From DATFLS01 sp964413425 (GTDB lineage: Bacteria > Fidelibacterota > JAANXI01): DNA of 17,963 nt. The stretch covers positions 1 to 17,963 of the forward strand of contig CAYPST010000084.1 of the NCBI GenBank assembly GCA_964413425.1. Reading direction: 5' to 3'. Below are positions 1 through 8,119 of this stretch, one piece after another. The notes beneath the pieces were generated by a model. It was given only the letters and a program-made list of their open reading frames with translations. It did no database searches and was not told the origin of the DNA. The translations under genes and the position numbers were made by a program. The stretch's first letter is position 1; each line of letters starts with the position of its first letter.

Positions 1-246
1 ACAAAAGAAATCCAGATGAGTCTGGGCGATGTCATAGGCGCGCTCCAGGGATCCTCTGGCATACCCGACTGCATTGTGATTGTGGAGATCCCCCCAATAC
101 AATTTCTTCCCGGTCTGTCCAGCAGGCTGCATAACTTCCCTCATCCCGACAGCATCCGCCGATTTCCCGGTTGATACAGCAAGACCCACTCCGGCAACCG
201 TCATCAAAAATTCCCAGCGGGTGAGTCTCCTCGATGTATTATTCAT
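1..246 (-). CDS. DUF3604 / PHP-like exported protein, N-terminal part only
   Basis: This is the first 82 codons of a gene whose remainder lies beyond the left edge. The ATG at 246-244 has a good ribosome binding site (AAGGAG, about 7 nt upstream). Residues 1-30 form an export signal that resembles a Tat signal, but the twin-arginine core is degenerate (TRWEFLM, with a second RR at residues 6-7). After the signal comes KLYWGDLHNHN (residues 48-58), the metal-binding His-x-His opening of the PHP-like fold of DUF3604 proteins. It is followed by GYARGSLERAYDIA and THLDFF, which are typical of the family. DUF3604 proteins are predicted metal-dependent hydrolases, often found beside sulfatases; their substrates are mostly unknown. 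The stop codon of the upstream sulfatase gene is only 34 bp away, so the two are probably co-transcribed. It is a relative of the DUF3604 protein at 3917-5932. Family call fairly sure, function unknown. Confidence 0.8.
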   Translation of the reverse strand, partial: MNNTSRRLTRWEFLMTVAGVGLAVSTGKSADAVGMREVMQPAGQTGKKLYWGDLHNHNAVGYARGSLERAYDIAQTHLDFFC

Positions 247-280
247 AAGATATTCTCCTTGATTACAGTATCATTCGGCT

Positions 281-2017
281 TCATTGTACTCTATACACTT
301 CCACATCACCGACGGTCCCGTTATCCGAAAAGGTCATCCGCCCGATACCTTCCAGTTCAAACCAGATTTCCAGCCGCCCCTGTCCCGCAGTCAGCTCAAA
401 CGTCCCGGTATTCTGACCGGCTGTGAGAGGGGCACTCTGCTCTTCACCTCGCCATTTCACTACCAGCCGGCCGGGGCCGGTAAACCGATCCCGGTTGATG
501 GCTAACCGGTAAGTTCCGCTCTCCGCAATCCGAACCTGCCACCCATGGGGCACGCCCAGATGATAGATGGAATCCTGGTAACGACAAAGGGTTGCGGGAT
601 CCTCAAATCCCGTCCCCAGGTGGATCACGCCCGGGGTAAAATTTCGAGTTTGGCTTACATCGTGGAACCAGGCATCATATTCCTGTTGCAATCGCCGAAG
701 AATACCCGGATGCTGTCGGGCCAGATCTGTGGTTTCACCGGGATCATTTTCGATGTCATATACTTCGAACTCAGGATCGGTTAATGAGGGTTCAAAAGTC
801 CATTCGTTAAAGGTCCCCGGGTATCCGACCAGTTTATAGCGCTGCGAAATGGCTGCACAATTCTGATATTGTTGCGGCGTTTGACCTCGATGACACTGAA
901 TAAATAGTGTCCGCTCCGGCCAGGCAGTCGTCGGCATGTCTCCGTTGAGCAGCGGCTGCAGACTCCTGCCGTCCAGATGGAGATCCGGCGGCTTCGGTAT
1001 ACCACAGAGATCCAGTATTGTGGGGGCAACGTCGACATGGGCGGCGATCCGGTCGATGGTTTGTTCCGGTGCCCAGTGCCCATCCCATCGAAAAAAACTC
1101 ATCGCGCGAATGCCACCTTCATAGTTACTGGCCTTCCGGCTGCGCAATCCCGCATTGTACCGATCGGTGTTCGGTCCGTTATCACTGATAAAAATAAGAA
1201 CCGTCTCTTTGTCCAGATGAAATTGCTCCAATTGCTGGAGCAACCGGCCGACGTTATCGTCAATATTCTTGATCATGCCATACACCCGGGCCGTATCTTC
1301 CGGCAATCCCAGCTTGCGATAGGGATCCGCATAGGCATCGCTGACCTCCAGGGGTGTGTGGGGCGTATTGGTGGGCAGGGAGACAAAGAACGGACGCCGG
1401 CGATTCCGCGTGATAAAATCCATGGCGGCCTCAAAGAAAATATCCGTGCAATATCCCGACCCCCGATATTTCTCACCGTTCTTCCAGAGCAGGGGATCGA
1501 AATAACTGTTGGGTTTATCGGGTGTCTGATTAATGCCTCCCGACCGGTGCACCAGGGTCTCGTCGAATCCCTGATCCTGCGGCCGCATGGGATAGTTGTC
1601 GCCCAGGTGCCATTTACCGAAGATCCCGGTGGCATAGCCCGCTTCCTGCAATAATTCTGCGATAGTGGTTTCATCACCGGCCATTTTCGCGCCCCCGCGA
1701 GAGGTATGAATCACTCCCGTGCGATAGTAGGAGCGGCCAGTCAGGAGGCTGGCCCGGGTGGGCGCACACACCGGTTCCACATAGAACCGCGTGAAGTCTG
1801 TTCCCTGAGTTGCCAGGCTATCGATATGTGGTGTGTTAATATTTTCATTCCCATGGATGCCGGTATCCCCGTAACCCTGATCATCGGTCAGAATAAGGAT
1901 GACGTTGGGCTTTCCTGAACTTTGTTGCATTTGCCCCGCACCGGGCAGAACACTTGCCGAAGCACACAACCCCATGACGCCCAAAAAGTGTCGACGTGTC
2001 ATAGACTGTCCTGACAT
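281..2017 (-). CDS. Tat-exported formylglycine-dependent sulfatase (S1 family) with C-terminal beta domain
   Basis: This is a 578-residue arylsulfatase-family enzyme that would hydrolyse a sulfate ester, probably on a carbohydrate, in the periplasm or at the cell surface. It carries a Tat signal (TRRHFLG, residues 7-13). The metal ligands lie in LTDDQG (Asp45, Asp46) and SDNG. The formylglycine signature is Cys84-Ala-Pro-Thr-Arg88, followed by ASLLTGR, so Cys84 should be converted to formylglycine. GKWHLG supplies the usual Lys and His. About 115 residues after the catalytic fold look like an added beta-sandwich, possibly for binding. The first ATG is chosen, but an ATG five codons further on (2002) has an AGGA at good spacing and is a real alternative. 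It shares a direction with the second sulfatase upstream (gap 135 bp) and the DUF3604 gene downstream (34 bp). The exact substrate is not deducible. Confidence 0.93.
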   Translation of the reverse strand: MSGQSMTRRHFLGVMGLCASASVLPGAGQMQQSSGKPNVILILTDDQGYGDTGIHGNENINTPHIDSLATQGTDFTRFYVEPVCAPTRASLLTGRSYYRTGVIHTSRGGAKMAGDETTIAELLQEAGYATGIFGKWHLGDNYPMRPQDQGFDETLVHRSGGINQTPDKPNSYFDPLLWKNGEKYRGSGYCTDIFFEAAMDFITRNRRRPFFVSLPTNTPHTPLEVSDAYADPYRKLGLPEDTARVYGMIKNIDDNVGRLLQQLEQFHLDKETVLIFISDNGPNTDRYNAGLRSRKASNYEGGIRAMSFFRWDGHWAPEQTIDRIAAHVDVAPTILDLCGIPKPPDLHLDGRSLQPLLNGDMPTTAWPERTLFIQCHRGQTPQQYQNCAAISQRYKLVGYPGTFNEWTFEPSLTDPEFEVYDIENDPGETTDLARQHPGILRRLQQEYDAWFHDVSQTRNFTPGVIHLGTGFEDPATLCRYQDSIYHLGVPHGWQVRIAESGTYRLAINRDRFTGPGRLVVKWRGEEQSAPLTAGQNTGTFELTAGQGRLEIWFELEGIGRMTFSDNGTVGDVEVYRVQ

Positions 2018-2152
2018 GGCATCTGTTCCCTTGCAGGTTCAAAAATGAACACTGCACTCTCTGATTTCTAATTATCTTCCATCACTGCCCGCATAGTACC
2101 CTCTCAGCCTTCATAGAGAAGTCCCAACAGGCAATTCTCAAAAAAACAAACC

Positions 2153-3643
2153 TTACCAGAGACTGTAGTTGCCGTTCCCATACCCTAATTTATCAAAATA
2201 TGCTTTAGAAAAAGGTCCCCGCGGTTCAGCGGCCACCATTTCGTTCATCCAATTATCCCACTTCGCTTTGATCGCTCTGAGTATCTCCGGTCGGTCTTCG
2301 GCCAGATTCTGCTGCTCTTCAATATCCTCAGACAGGTCGAATAATGCTCCTGTGTCATCATCCGGCAGGACCCAGCGTTCTCCGGTTTCCAGTACCCATT
2401 TCCATTTGCCCACCCGAGCTCCCCGTTTCCCCCGGAGTTCCCAGTAGTGTTCATTCCGCATGGACTCACCTGACTGTGTGAGCACCGGAATCATATCAAA
2501 CCCATCCAGTATCACATTCTCCGGACGATTTGTCTCAGCAATGCTCAGGAAGGTGGGGAACAGATCCAGCGTGCTGCAGAATTCGTCACTCACTGACCCC
2601 GCGGGGATATGACCCGGCCACTTGGCGACAAATGGGGTTCGGACTCCCCCCTCATAAAAATTTCCTTTCCCGCCCCGTAAAGGCTCATTGGATCCAGCGC
2701 CCTGATCCGTGGTGAAAATAACCAGTGTCTCCTCTTCCAGACCGACTTGCTCAATTTTGCTCATAATTTCGCCGATAGCATCGTCCATACAGGTAATCGC
2801 TGCCATATATCGCTGGTGTGGCGTTCCGGGGAGATCTCCATATATCTTGACATACTTATCAGGGGCTTGGGCTCCCCGTACTTGCTTATTGGATGCACCG
2901 TGAGGCGCATTGAAGGGCACATACAGAAAAAAGGAATGCGCTTGGTTCTCCTCAATAAACCGGAGGGCTTCCCGCTTAAACAAATCCGTGGCATATCCTT
3001 CCTCTTGTATCCGTTTGTTCCCGCGAAACAGAGACGGTACACCATATCGTTCATGGGTATAATAGTCGATGCCGGTATTGCTGAAGCCGTAGAAGTCATC
3101 AAACCCCCGTTGAAGTGGCATGAACCGCGGGGCTCGTCCACTGTCCCACTTGCCGAAGATGCCGGTGCGATAACCGCCCTCTTTGAGGGCCTGGGCAAGG
3201 GTGACCTCCCGGACGTCCAACCCCTGGGTCATCTCCGGGGAAAAGCAGTATTCCAGTTCTTTGTATTGATGGTTATAATTCGTCATGTTGCTGCGGATGT
3301 TCTCATAGAGTCCATTCCGGTGGGGATATCTTCCTGTCAATAGACTTGCACGGGATGGTGTGCAGAGTGGAGCGGTCACATAAAAGTCTGTAAAACGCAT
3401 GCCCTCCGAAGCAAGCTGATCCAGATGGGGTGTTTGTATTGTATCATTCCCGTAACACCCAAGATCATGATATCCCTGGTCATCAGTAAACAACAGCACT
3501 ATGTTGGGCTTTTCACCTTGCTGAGGACGAGCACATCCGGTGAATTGTGTTGAAATAGCTGCTATAGATACCATTTTTAAAAAATCTCGTCTGGTTATTC
3601 CGGGTATAGAAGATGAGGTCTTTCCTCCAGTCGAATCACTCAT
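2153..3643 (-). CDS. Tat-exported sulfatase, possible lipoprotein
   Basis: This is a 496-residue S1-type sulfatase. The Tat signal is TRRDFLK (residues 17-23); it ends in QFTGC, where Cys37 could be lipidated, placing the enzyme on a membrane surface (lipobox only moderate). Metal-binding LFTDDQG includes Asp54 and Asp55. The formylglycine motif is Cys94-Thr-Pro-Ser-Arg98, followed by ASLLTGR. TTDQGAGSN replaces the more usual SDNG-type loop. Where many sulfatases have GKWHLG, this one reads GKWDSG, so the usual His is Asp; I recall this as a trait of some carbohydrate sulfatase subfamilies, not proof of inactivity. The start has AAGGGAAG about 7 nt upstream. It is only distantly like the sulfatase at 281-2017, so the two probably act on different sulfate positions (inference). 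A 273-bp gap with a palindromic repeat separates it from the DUF3604 gene upstream. Confidence 0.93.
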   Translation of the reverse strand: MSDSTGGKTSSSIPGITRRDFLKMVSIAAISTQFTGCARPQQGEKPNIVLLFTDDQGYHDLGCYGNDTIQTPHLDQLASEGMRFTDFYVTAPLCTPSRASLLTGRYPHRNGLYENIRSNMTNYNHQYKELEYCFSPEMTQGLDVREVTLAQALKEGGYRTGIFGKWDSGRAPRFMPLQRGFDDFYGFSNTGIDYYTHERYGVPSLFRGNKRIQEEGYATDLFKREALRFIEENQAHSFFLYVPFNAPHGASNKQVRGAQAPDKYVKIYGDLPGTPHQRYMAAITCMDDAIGEIMSKIEQVGLEEETLVIFTTDQGAGSNEPLRGGKGNFYEGGVRTPFVAKWPGHIPAGSVSDEFCSTLDLFPTFLSIAETNRPENVILDGFDMIPVLTQSGESMRNEHYWELRGKRGARVGKWKWVLETGERWVLPDDDTGALFDLSEDIEEQQNLAEDRPEILRAIKAKWDNWMNEMVAAEPRGPFSKAYFDKLGYGNGNYSLW

Positions 3644-3720
3644 AATGGCTTCCCTTTGAGTAATGGATATCTTCCTGTTTTTACCTGAACTTTATCAATC
3701 TAACATACTTCTATCTTTAT

Positions 3721-3806
3721 CCTAAGTTGAGCGGAACGAGTGCCCCAATGAGATCCTCCTAAACCCCAGAAGTTCAAAGGGACTGGGAAGGATCCCTCAA
3801 CTCAGG
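3721..3806. repeat. 86-bp intergenic element with imperfect terminal inverted repeats
   Basis: The ends CCTAAGTTGAG (3721-3731) and CTCAACTCAGG (3796-3806) are inverted copies of each other with one mismatch in 11 bp. Inside are further partly complementary pieces (GAGATCCTCC against AAGGATCCC). It sits in the 273-bp gap between the DUF3604 and sulfatase genes and has no coding potential that I can see. The general form (a GAG-rich end, GGATC, a CTC-rich end) resembles dispersed intergenic palindromic repeats known from many environmental bacteria. Only one copy is in this window, so its repeat status is an inference. The rest of the gap (3644-3720 and 3807-3916) shows no clear gene. Confidence 0.4.
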
Positions 3807-3916
3807 TGTCAATTTTTTACACATCCTCAATATTGTATTAATCTTCGTTCTGAAGATATCTTTTCCCCAGAAGCATCACTCGGGCAGGGGAACCCTGGGT
3901 ATATTTGGAGCCCGTC

Positions 3917-5932
3917 TTATTCTCTGTCCACCCAAATCGGGCTGGACCAGGCCCGCTCTCCATCTTGTTGAGTAACCCGGAGATAATAAATACCCGTCCG
4001 GTGAAAGTCCGCATCTTCCCAGCAACCCGAATACCGTTCGGTTGCTGTATCGCTCAGATCCCGCACCATGGGTTCGCTCCACGCCTCCCCATCGTAGCGA
4101 CATATTGCTATTTCGGATAACTCCGCCGTTCCCCCCACTTTGATGCCGAAGGTTGGTTGCTCATGCTGACCCAGTTTGAGCTGTGAGCCCATAGGAGAAT
4201 CATTGCAGCTGAAGAACAGGACTATCCGGGCGCCGGTAGTGCCATAGGTATGCCGGTTTTTCATCCCCGTGTACAGGTCTGTTCTGGTCAAATTCGCCGC
4301 AAAGGTGGCCTGAAGGCCGGCTGTCTGATCCCAGCCGCCTCGATCGCCGTACCACCAGATCTCGCCCGGTTCGTGGCACAAATGCCCCATGGCCAGCCGG
4401 TGCATATCGGACCCGGCAACCACCCCTAACCGAAGGCCTTGCGCCAGATTCTCCCGGAGGCGATTTTCCCTCCTCTCTCTGCCGGCCTTGTGGATGGAGT
4501 GCATTTCATCCAGCCAGTGAATCGAATCATCCAGGTCGTGATAGGCCGTATGAATATGCGCAATGGTAAACACCGGTCGGGTGCGCCGGAGCTCTCCGAG
4601 CCTCGCCATGAATTCACGTTCGCTCGCTGCTCCAATCCGGAACGGGGGATTGTCCTCCGGGTAGCCTTTGGCCTTCATACGCGGTTCCCCCCAGATCAAC
4701 ACGGCATCTTCTGCGGAGAGAAAATAGGCATTGGTATGGCCTTCCTGCGCCCATTCATAGCCGTAAAAGGTGACGAACTCTCCGGGGCGATTCGCCTCGG
4801 TGGTCTCTCGCAGATACCGGTCCCAGGCCTGCTTGCAACCGAAGTACTCGGCATGGGGAGAAACGGCGCCAAAATCCAATCCGGCAACGTTTGGGGCATA
4901 AAAAAAGTGCTCCAGAATATCATTGGTGCCGTCACAATCGAGGGTGTGCACATGCATATCACCAAAATACAGGCGCCGGGAAGGTGTGGTCTCTGAAATT
5001 GCCAGAGAGTTGGAGATACCGGAGATACCATTCCCCTCTGCTCTGATCCGGTACCAGCCGGGCTCCGGTATTCGGAGGTTCCGGATGCGTTTATGCCCCC
5101 GATCCTCTTTGGAAAGGGTTATGGTTCTCGAAATACCGGCATCCCCCTCTGTGGAGAGACTCACTGTGCCGGAAAAATCCTCGGCGAGATTTCCATAGGG
5201 ATCCACAGCCGCGATGTTCAGAGCAAACGGCTCATTGACACCATGCAGCGGCTGACAGGTGACCTGCAGATAGTCCGCCCTATGCCCTTTCACTCGAATG
5301 CTGGGCAGACGATAAAACTCTCCGGTTCTGATGGGTAACTCCCGATCCAGTGCAGGCAAGTTGGCAAAGCGGAACGGCAGAAAGAAATAGCGCATGGCAT
5401 ACGCCGGCGGCTGCACTTGTTCCCAGTGGATGGTAAGGACCTCCCCGGCCTGAAGATCCTGATCGGGGGAGAGTTCCAGCACGAACCGCATCCGCTCCCG
5501 GAGCGAGCGAATAAAATGGTCGGGAGTGTTGACGAACGGTTTGTCGGGCCCCTCTTCTCCCACTGTCAGATCCAGATTGACATCCTGTCTGCTGCAGGTT
5601 GCGGTGATGTAGTTTGACTGTGCTTTGTCAGCGGTTTGCCATGGTTTTTCATCTCCCCACCAGTGACTGGCAAAACTGAACTTCCAGCGATCGATAAAGG
5701 AGCCATTGACGATTCCAATTGACTGATTCGCGGGCAGCCCACCTTCACCCAAGGTAATGGTAATAGTGAAATCCTCCTGCTGTTCCCGCCAAACTTCAGC
5801 AGGGGTGATGCGGATGGTCGTGCCCGGCCCCAGCAGCCCAGGGAGTTCCTTCACCATCGCTTCTTCTTTCGTGTCGGCACAAAATGATGCAAATACGAGG
5901 AGGAAAACTGATAACAGATGAGTTGTTTTCAT
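3917..5932 (-). CDS. Exported DUF3604 PHP-like protein
   Basis: This is a 671-residue secreted protein. An open frame extends upstream to 6010, but the ATG at 5932 is chosen because it has a strong GGGAGG 9 nt upstream and opens a Sec signal peptide (MKTTHLLSVFLLVFASFC). Residues about 30-320 are beta-rich and hold two Ig-like stretches. The PHP-like domain starts at LYFGDMHVHTLDCDG (His327, His329) and includes VSPHAEYFG (His360), AHIHTAYHD (459-466) and AGSDMH (506-511), a set of His/Asp residues fitting a metal-dependent hydrolase. The last 120 residues again look beta-rich. DUF3604 proteins have no settled reaction; the presence of two beside two sulfatases suggests work on the same exported substrate. 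It is 85 bp downstream of the TIM-barrel gene 6018-6863, probably one operon. The family is clear, the role is not. Confidence 0.9.
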   Translation of the reverse strand: MKTTHLLSVFLLVFASFCADTKEEAMVKELPGLLGPGTTIRITPAEVWREQQEDFTITITLGEGGLPANQSIGIVNGSFIDRWKFSFASHWWGDEKPWQTADKAQSNYITATCSRQDVNLDLTVGEEGPDKPFVNTPDHFIRSLRERMRFVLELSPDQDLQAGEVLTIHWEQVQPPAYAMRYFFLPFRFANLPALDRELPIRTGEFYRLPSIRVKGHRADYLQVTCQPLHGVNEPFALNIAAVDPYGNLAEDFSGTVSLSTEGDAGISRTITLSKEDRGHKRIRNLRIPEPGWYRIRAEGNGISGISNSLAISETTPSRRLYFGDMHVHTLDCDGTNDILEHFFYAPNVAGLDFGAVSPHAEYFGCKQAWDRYLRETTEANRPGEFVTFYGYEWAQEGHTNAYFLSAEDAVLIWGEPRMKAKGYPEDNPPFRIGAASEREFMARLGELRRTRPVFTIAHIHTAYHDLDDSIHWLDEMHSIHKAGRERRENRLRENLAQGLRLGVVAGSDMHRLAMGHLCHEPGEIWWYGDRGGWDQTAGLQATFAANLTRTDLYTGMKNRHTYGTTGARIVLFFSCNDSPMGSQLKLGQHEQPTFGIKVGGTAELSEIAICRYDGEAWSEPMVRDLSDTATERYSGCWEDADFHRTGIYYLRVTQQDGERAWSSPIWVDRE

Positions 5933-5986
5933 GAAGATCTTCCTCCCATCGCTTACATTGCAGGAATCTCCATTTTTCCAAAGAAG

Positions 5987-6003
5987 TCCGGGGGTATCCC
6001 GGA
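5987..6003. other. Small hairpin between two operon genes
   Basis: A perfect inverted repeat TCCGGG / CCCGGA with a 5-nt loop lies in the 85-bp gap between the TIM-barrel gene and the DUF3604 gene. On the minus-strand transcript it is followed by ACTTCTTT, too weak a T-tract for a full terminator. It could act as an attenuator or mRNA processing or stability element. This is low-level evidence only. Confidence 0.3.
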
Positions 6004-6017
6004 ATACCACAAGACCG

Positions 6018-6863
6018 CTATATCACATTCAGCACTCCCCGCAGAAATCCGACGGATTCGGCGGCCCCGGGCAGCGGATCATCGGGATCTTTTTCGTATT
6101 CAAGCGCCACCACCCCGTGATAATTTATCCGCAGCAGTGTATACAAAAATCCGGGGATGTCTATGACTCCACGACCGATTTCAACGGTCTCTCCCTCGGC
6201 AGAAGCGGCACTGACATCTTTCACATGGACATCATGGAGCCGGTCGGCATACTTCAATGCCTGTTCCGCCGGGTCGATGCCTAACCGCTTGGTGTGCCCG
6301 ATATCGATACAGAGTCCGATTCGTTCATCCAGGTTCCGGACCCGCTCATACACACTTTCCGGACTGGGGTACTGTTCGTCTCCCGGCCCATGATTATGGA
6401 TGGCAACTTTGATATCGTATTCCTGGACTTTCTGATTGACCAGGTCCAGCAGATCATGGGCAGGCACCCCGATGATTACCTGAAATCCTGCAGTGCTCGC
6501 ATATGCAAAGGCATCATTGACTTCCTGTTCGGAACCCATGTAAATAACGCCGCCTCCGTACAGATTCAGCCCTGCGCTCCGTATCTTGGCGACAGCCGTG
6601 TTGAGTTCGGCTTCGCTGCTCTCATACGGCAGATGCATACTCTTCAATGAAATATACTCCAGGCCCAACCGGTTTGTCATTGCAATAGCTTCGTCCAGGC
6701 TGAACTGTCGCAGAGAGTAAGAAGCCATTCCCAACTGCAGTCGCTTTTCTCCCTCTTGCCTGGTCTGGGGCGGGCCATCACATCCGGCGATTCCCCCGGT
6801 GATTGCCCCGGCAGTTATCCCCAGGCTCACTGCTTTCAAAAAATTTCGGCGTGTGGTTTTCAT
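6018..6863 (-). CDS. Tat-exported lipoprotein, sugar phosphate isomerase/epimerase-like TIM barrel
   Basis: This is a 281-residue protein of the AP-endonuclease-2 / xylose-isomerase-like TIM barrel family. The frame stays open to 6905, but the ATG at 6863 is preferred: it has AAGGAG 9 nt upstream and starts a textbook Tat signal (MKTTRRNFLK). The signal ends in the lipobox IAGC, so Cys28 is probably lipidated and the enzyme held in a membrane outside the cytoplasm. The barrel begins at LGMASYSLRQF. Likely metal ligands are in HNHG (156-159), CIDIGH (Asp187, His190), HVKD (213-216) and ALEYE (Glu255). Despite the family name, substrates of exported members need not be phosphosugars; some extracytoplasmic relatives act on oxidised (keto) sugars or glycosides. 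It pairs with a second such protein at 7217-8119. It ends in TAG, which shows that TAG works as an ordinary stop here. Confidence 0.88.
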   Translation of the reverse strand: MKTTRRNFLKAVSLGITAGAITGGIAGCDGPPQTRQEGEKRLQLGMASYSLRQFSLDEAIAMTNRLGLEYISLKSMHLPYESSEAELNTAVAKIRSAGLNLYGGGVIYMGSEQEVNDAFAYASTAGFQVIIGVPAHDLLDLVNQKVQEYDIKVAIHNHGPGDEQYPSPESVYERVRNLDERIGLCIDIGHTKRLGIDPAEQALKYADRLHDVHVKDVSAASAEGETVEIGRGVIDIPGFLYTLLRINYHGVVALEYEKDPDDPLPGAAESVGFLRGVLNVI

Positions 6864-6939
6864 CGTGCGCACTCCTTCTTGTTCAAACTGTTGCTCTCGA
6901 ATCACTCAATATATAAAGAAATTTAAACCGAATGATGTA

Positions 6940-6948
6940 ATTATACCA
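6940..6948 (-). promoter_or_regulatory. Extended -10 promoter element, TGGTATAAT
   Basis: On the minus strand TGGTATAAT is a perfect sigma-70 type -10 hexamer with an extended TGn. No good -35 hexamer is seen at 16-18 bp, which extended -10 promoters can tolerate. Transcription would begin near 6933, leaving a leader of about 70 nt before the ATG at 6863. It would drive the TIM-barrel lipoprotein gene and the DUF3604 gene behind it. FCB bacteria often use other promoter rules, so this stays tentative. Confidence 0.35.
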
Positions 6949-7135
6949 CCACATCTGGAAAGAATATTCTATTACAAGCAGCAGTTCCTGCTTTTCAAAG
7001 CTTTTGCGCTGGAATGACTCCAGATGACGGCGAACTCTGCTCGCTTGAGGGCATTCAAGCAGCACATCATTCGGTGCAGTTATTATTTTTCGGGCAAAAG
7101 CCTCGGTGTTCAGAAGTAGTGCCTGGCTCTCACCA

Positions 7136-7171
7136 CAGACCGTCTGGTTCCCTCAGACTGAAGTCCTTCAG
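7136..7171. repeat. Two adjacent short palindromes, REP-like
   Basis: CAGACCGTCTG (7136-7146) is a palindrome with one centre base. CTGAAGTCCTTCAG (7158-7171) is a palindrome of 6-bp arms around TC, and its flanks GACT and AGTC add further pairing. Closely spaced palindromes in a gene gap resemble REP-type elements. There is no second copy in the window and no transposase, so the class is inferred. Confidence 0.3.
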
Positions 7172-7216
7172 GAGTCATCCGATTCTAAAAAAAGCTCTAT
7201 CGGGAATGGGCAATGG

Positions 7217-8119
7217 TTATCCGACCAGATCCTGCAGCCGCTCAATCCATCCGGGAATCTCCTCATAGGGATTCGCTTCCTCGTATTCCAGCGCCAGGTA
7301 GCGCTCATAGCCCTCGTTTTCCAGCAATCGCACAATCCGTTCCGGATCGGTGGCAATGCGTCTGCCCCCGGGGACGGTGGACCGCAGGTTCACCTTTAAC
7401 TGCACCACTACAGTATACGGGATCACTTCCGCCATCTGCCGATACCAGTCGCTGAGGAAATTGCCCGTATCCAGGTTCGCCCCGACCCAGGGGGAATCCA
7501 CGGCTTCAATTATTTTAATCACCTGTTCGGAGGTCACCGGAAAGCCTCCGTGATTTTCAATCGCCAGCACAATCCCTCTGGTTTCAGCATACTCCACGCA
7601 TTCCTGCAGGGCCGGGATCACCCAGTCGTAGGCATCCTGTTCGGTGTAGCCGTCCGGAATTCTTCCCCCGCCGAAGACCCGGATTGTCGGCGCTCCCAGT
7701 ACCACCGCTTTATCGATCCAGTATTTGACGTCCTGGATTTGCTCCCGGCGTTCAGATTCTTTGGGAGTGACGAAATCATTGCCAATAGCGGTGCCGCTGA
7801 TGGGAAGCCCCAGGTGGAAGCACTTATTCCGCAATCCCAGCAGATAGGCATCCTCTTCCGATTCGAAGAAATAGGAGGTGAGTTCGGTCCCGTCCAATCC
7901 CAGATTGTAACAATAGTCGATGAATTGCTCCATGGTGAGTTCGCCGCTTCGAAACTCGTTCCGGAAGGAATAGGCGGCCAGGCTGAGTTTGATGCGATGC
8001 TTTTTGTACCCAGCCGCGCTTCCTGCGGAAGGGCCAGTTCCCAAACCAACCGCCGTTGCCCCGATTGCAGCTGCACCAGTCTTTAGAAATCCTCTTCGAG
8101 TGAGATTTGATGTCTCCAT
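7217..8119 (-). CDS. Tat-exported sugar phosphate isomerase/epimerase-like TIM barrel
   Basis: This 300-residue protein has a clear Tat signal (TRRGFLKTGAAAIGA, residues 7-21) ending near AGSAAG, followed by a xylose-isomerase-like TIM barrel starting at KLSLAAYSFRNEF. Candidate metal-binding residues are Glu79 (GTELTSY), Glu188 and His190 in AIENHGG, Asp217 in NLDTGNF, and Glu278/Glu280 in ALEYEE. Where relatives usually have a His (V-H-x-K) it reads VVQLKVN, with Gln240. The start has AGGAG 7 nt upstream. It is a different subfamily from the lipoprotein at 6018-6863, so the two probably do consecutive or parallel steps, not the same one. Exported barrels of this type occur in sugar catabolic clusters; the reaction (isomerase, epimerase or lyase-like) cannot be fixed from sequence alone. 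It lies downstream of two hairpins that separate it from the PorV-like gene. Confidence 0.88.
   Translation of the reverse strand: METSNLTRRGFLKTGAAAIGATAVGLGTGPSAGSAAGYKKHRIKLSLAAYSFRNEFRSGELTMEQFIDYCYNLGLDGTELTSYFFESEEDAYLLGLRNKCFHLGLPISGTAIGNDFVTPKESERREQIQDVKYWIDKAVVLGAPTIRVFGGGRIPDGYTEQDAYDWVIPALQECVEYAETRGIVLAIENHGGFPVTSEQVIKIIEAVDSPWVGANLDTGNFLSDWYRQMAEVIPYTVVVQLKVNLRSTVPGGRRIATDPERIVRLLENEGYERYLALEYEEANPYEEIPGWIERLQDLVG

Larger units (their letters stand above)
6864..7216 (-). other. 353-bp gap: promoter, small palindromes, no convincing gene
   Basis: No recognisable gene lies between the two TIM-barrel genes. The part nearest the downstream gene holds a likely promoter (6940-6948). 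The middle has an open minus-strand frame running into 6883-7065 with no acceptable ribosome binding site and no recognised family; it may be a decayed gene piece. The end near 7216 carries two short perfect palindromes (7136-7146 and 7158-7171) and an A-rich run on the plus strand at 7187-7193. That run gives seven Ts in the minus transcript, but without a GC-rich stem directly before it, so I do not call a terminator. Confidence 0.4.

Noticed and set aside
7120..7140. GG-N10-GC arrangement on the minus strand upstream of the TIM-barrel lipoprotein gene
   Set aside because: Only the dinucleotides fit; the -24 and -12 flanking bases do not match a sigma-54 promoter.
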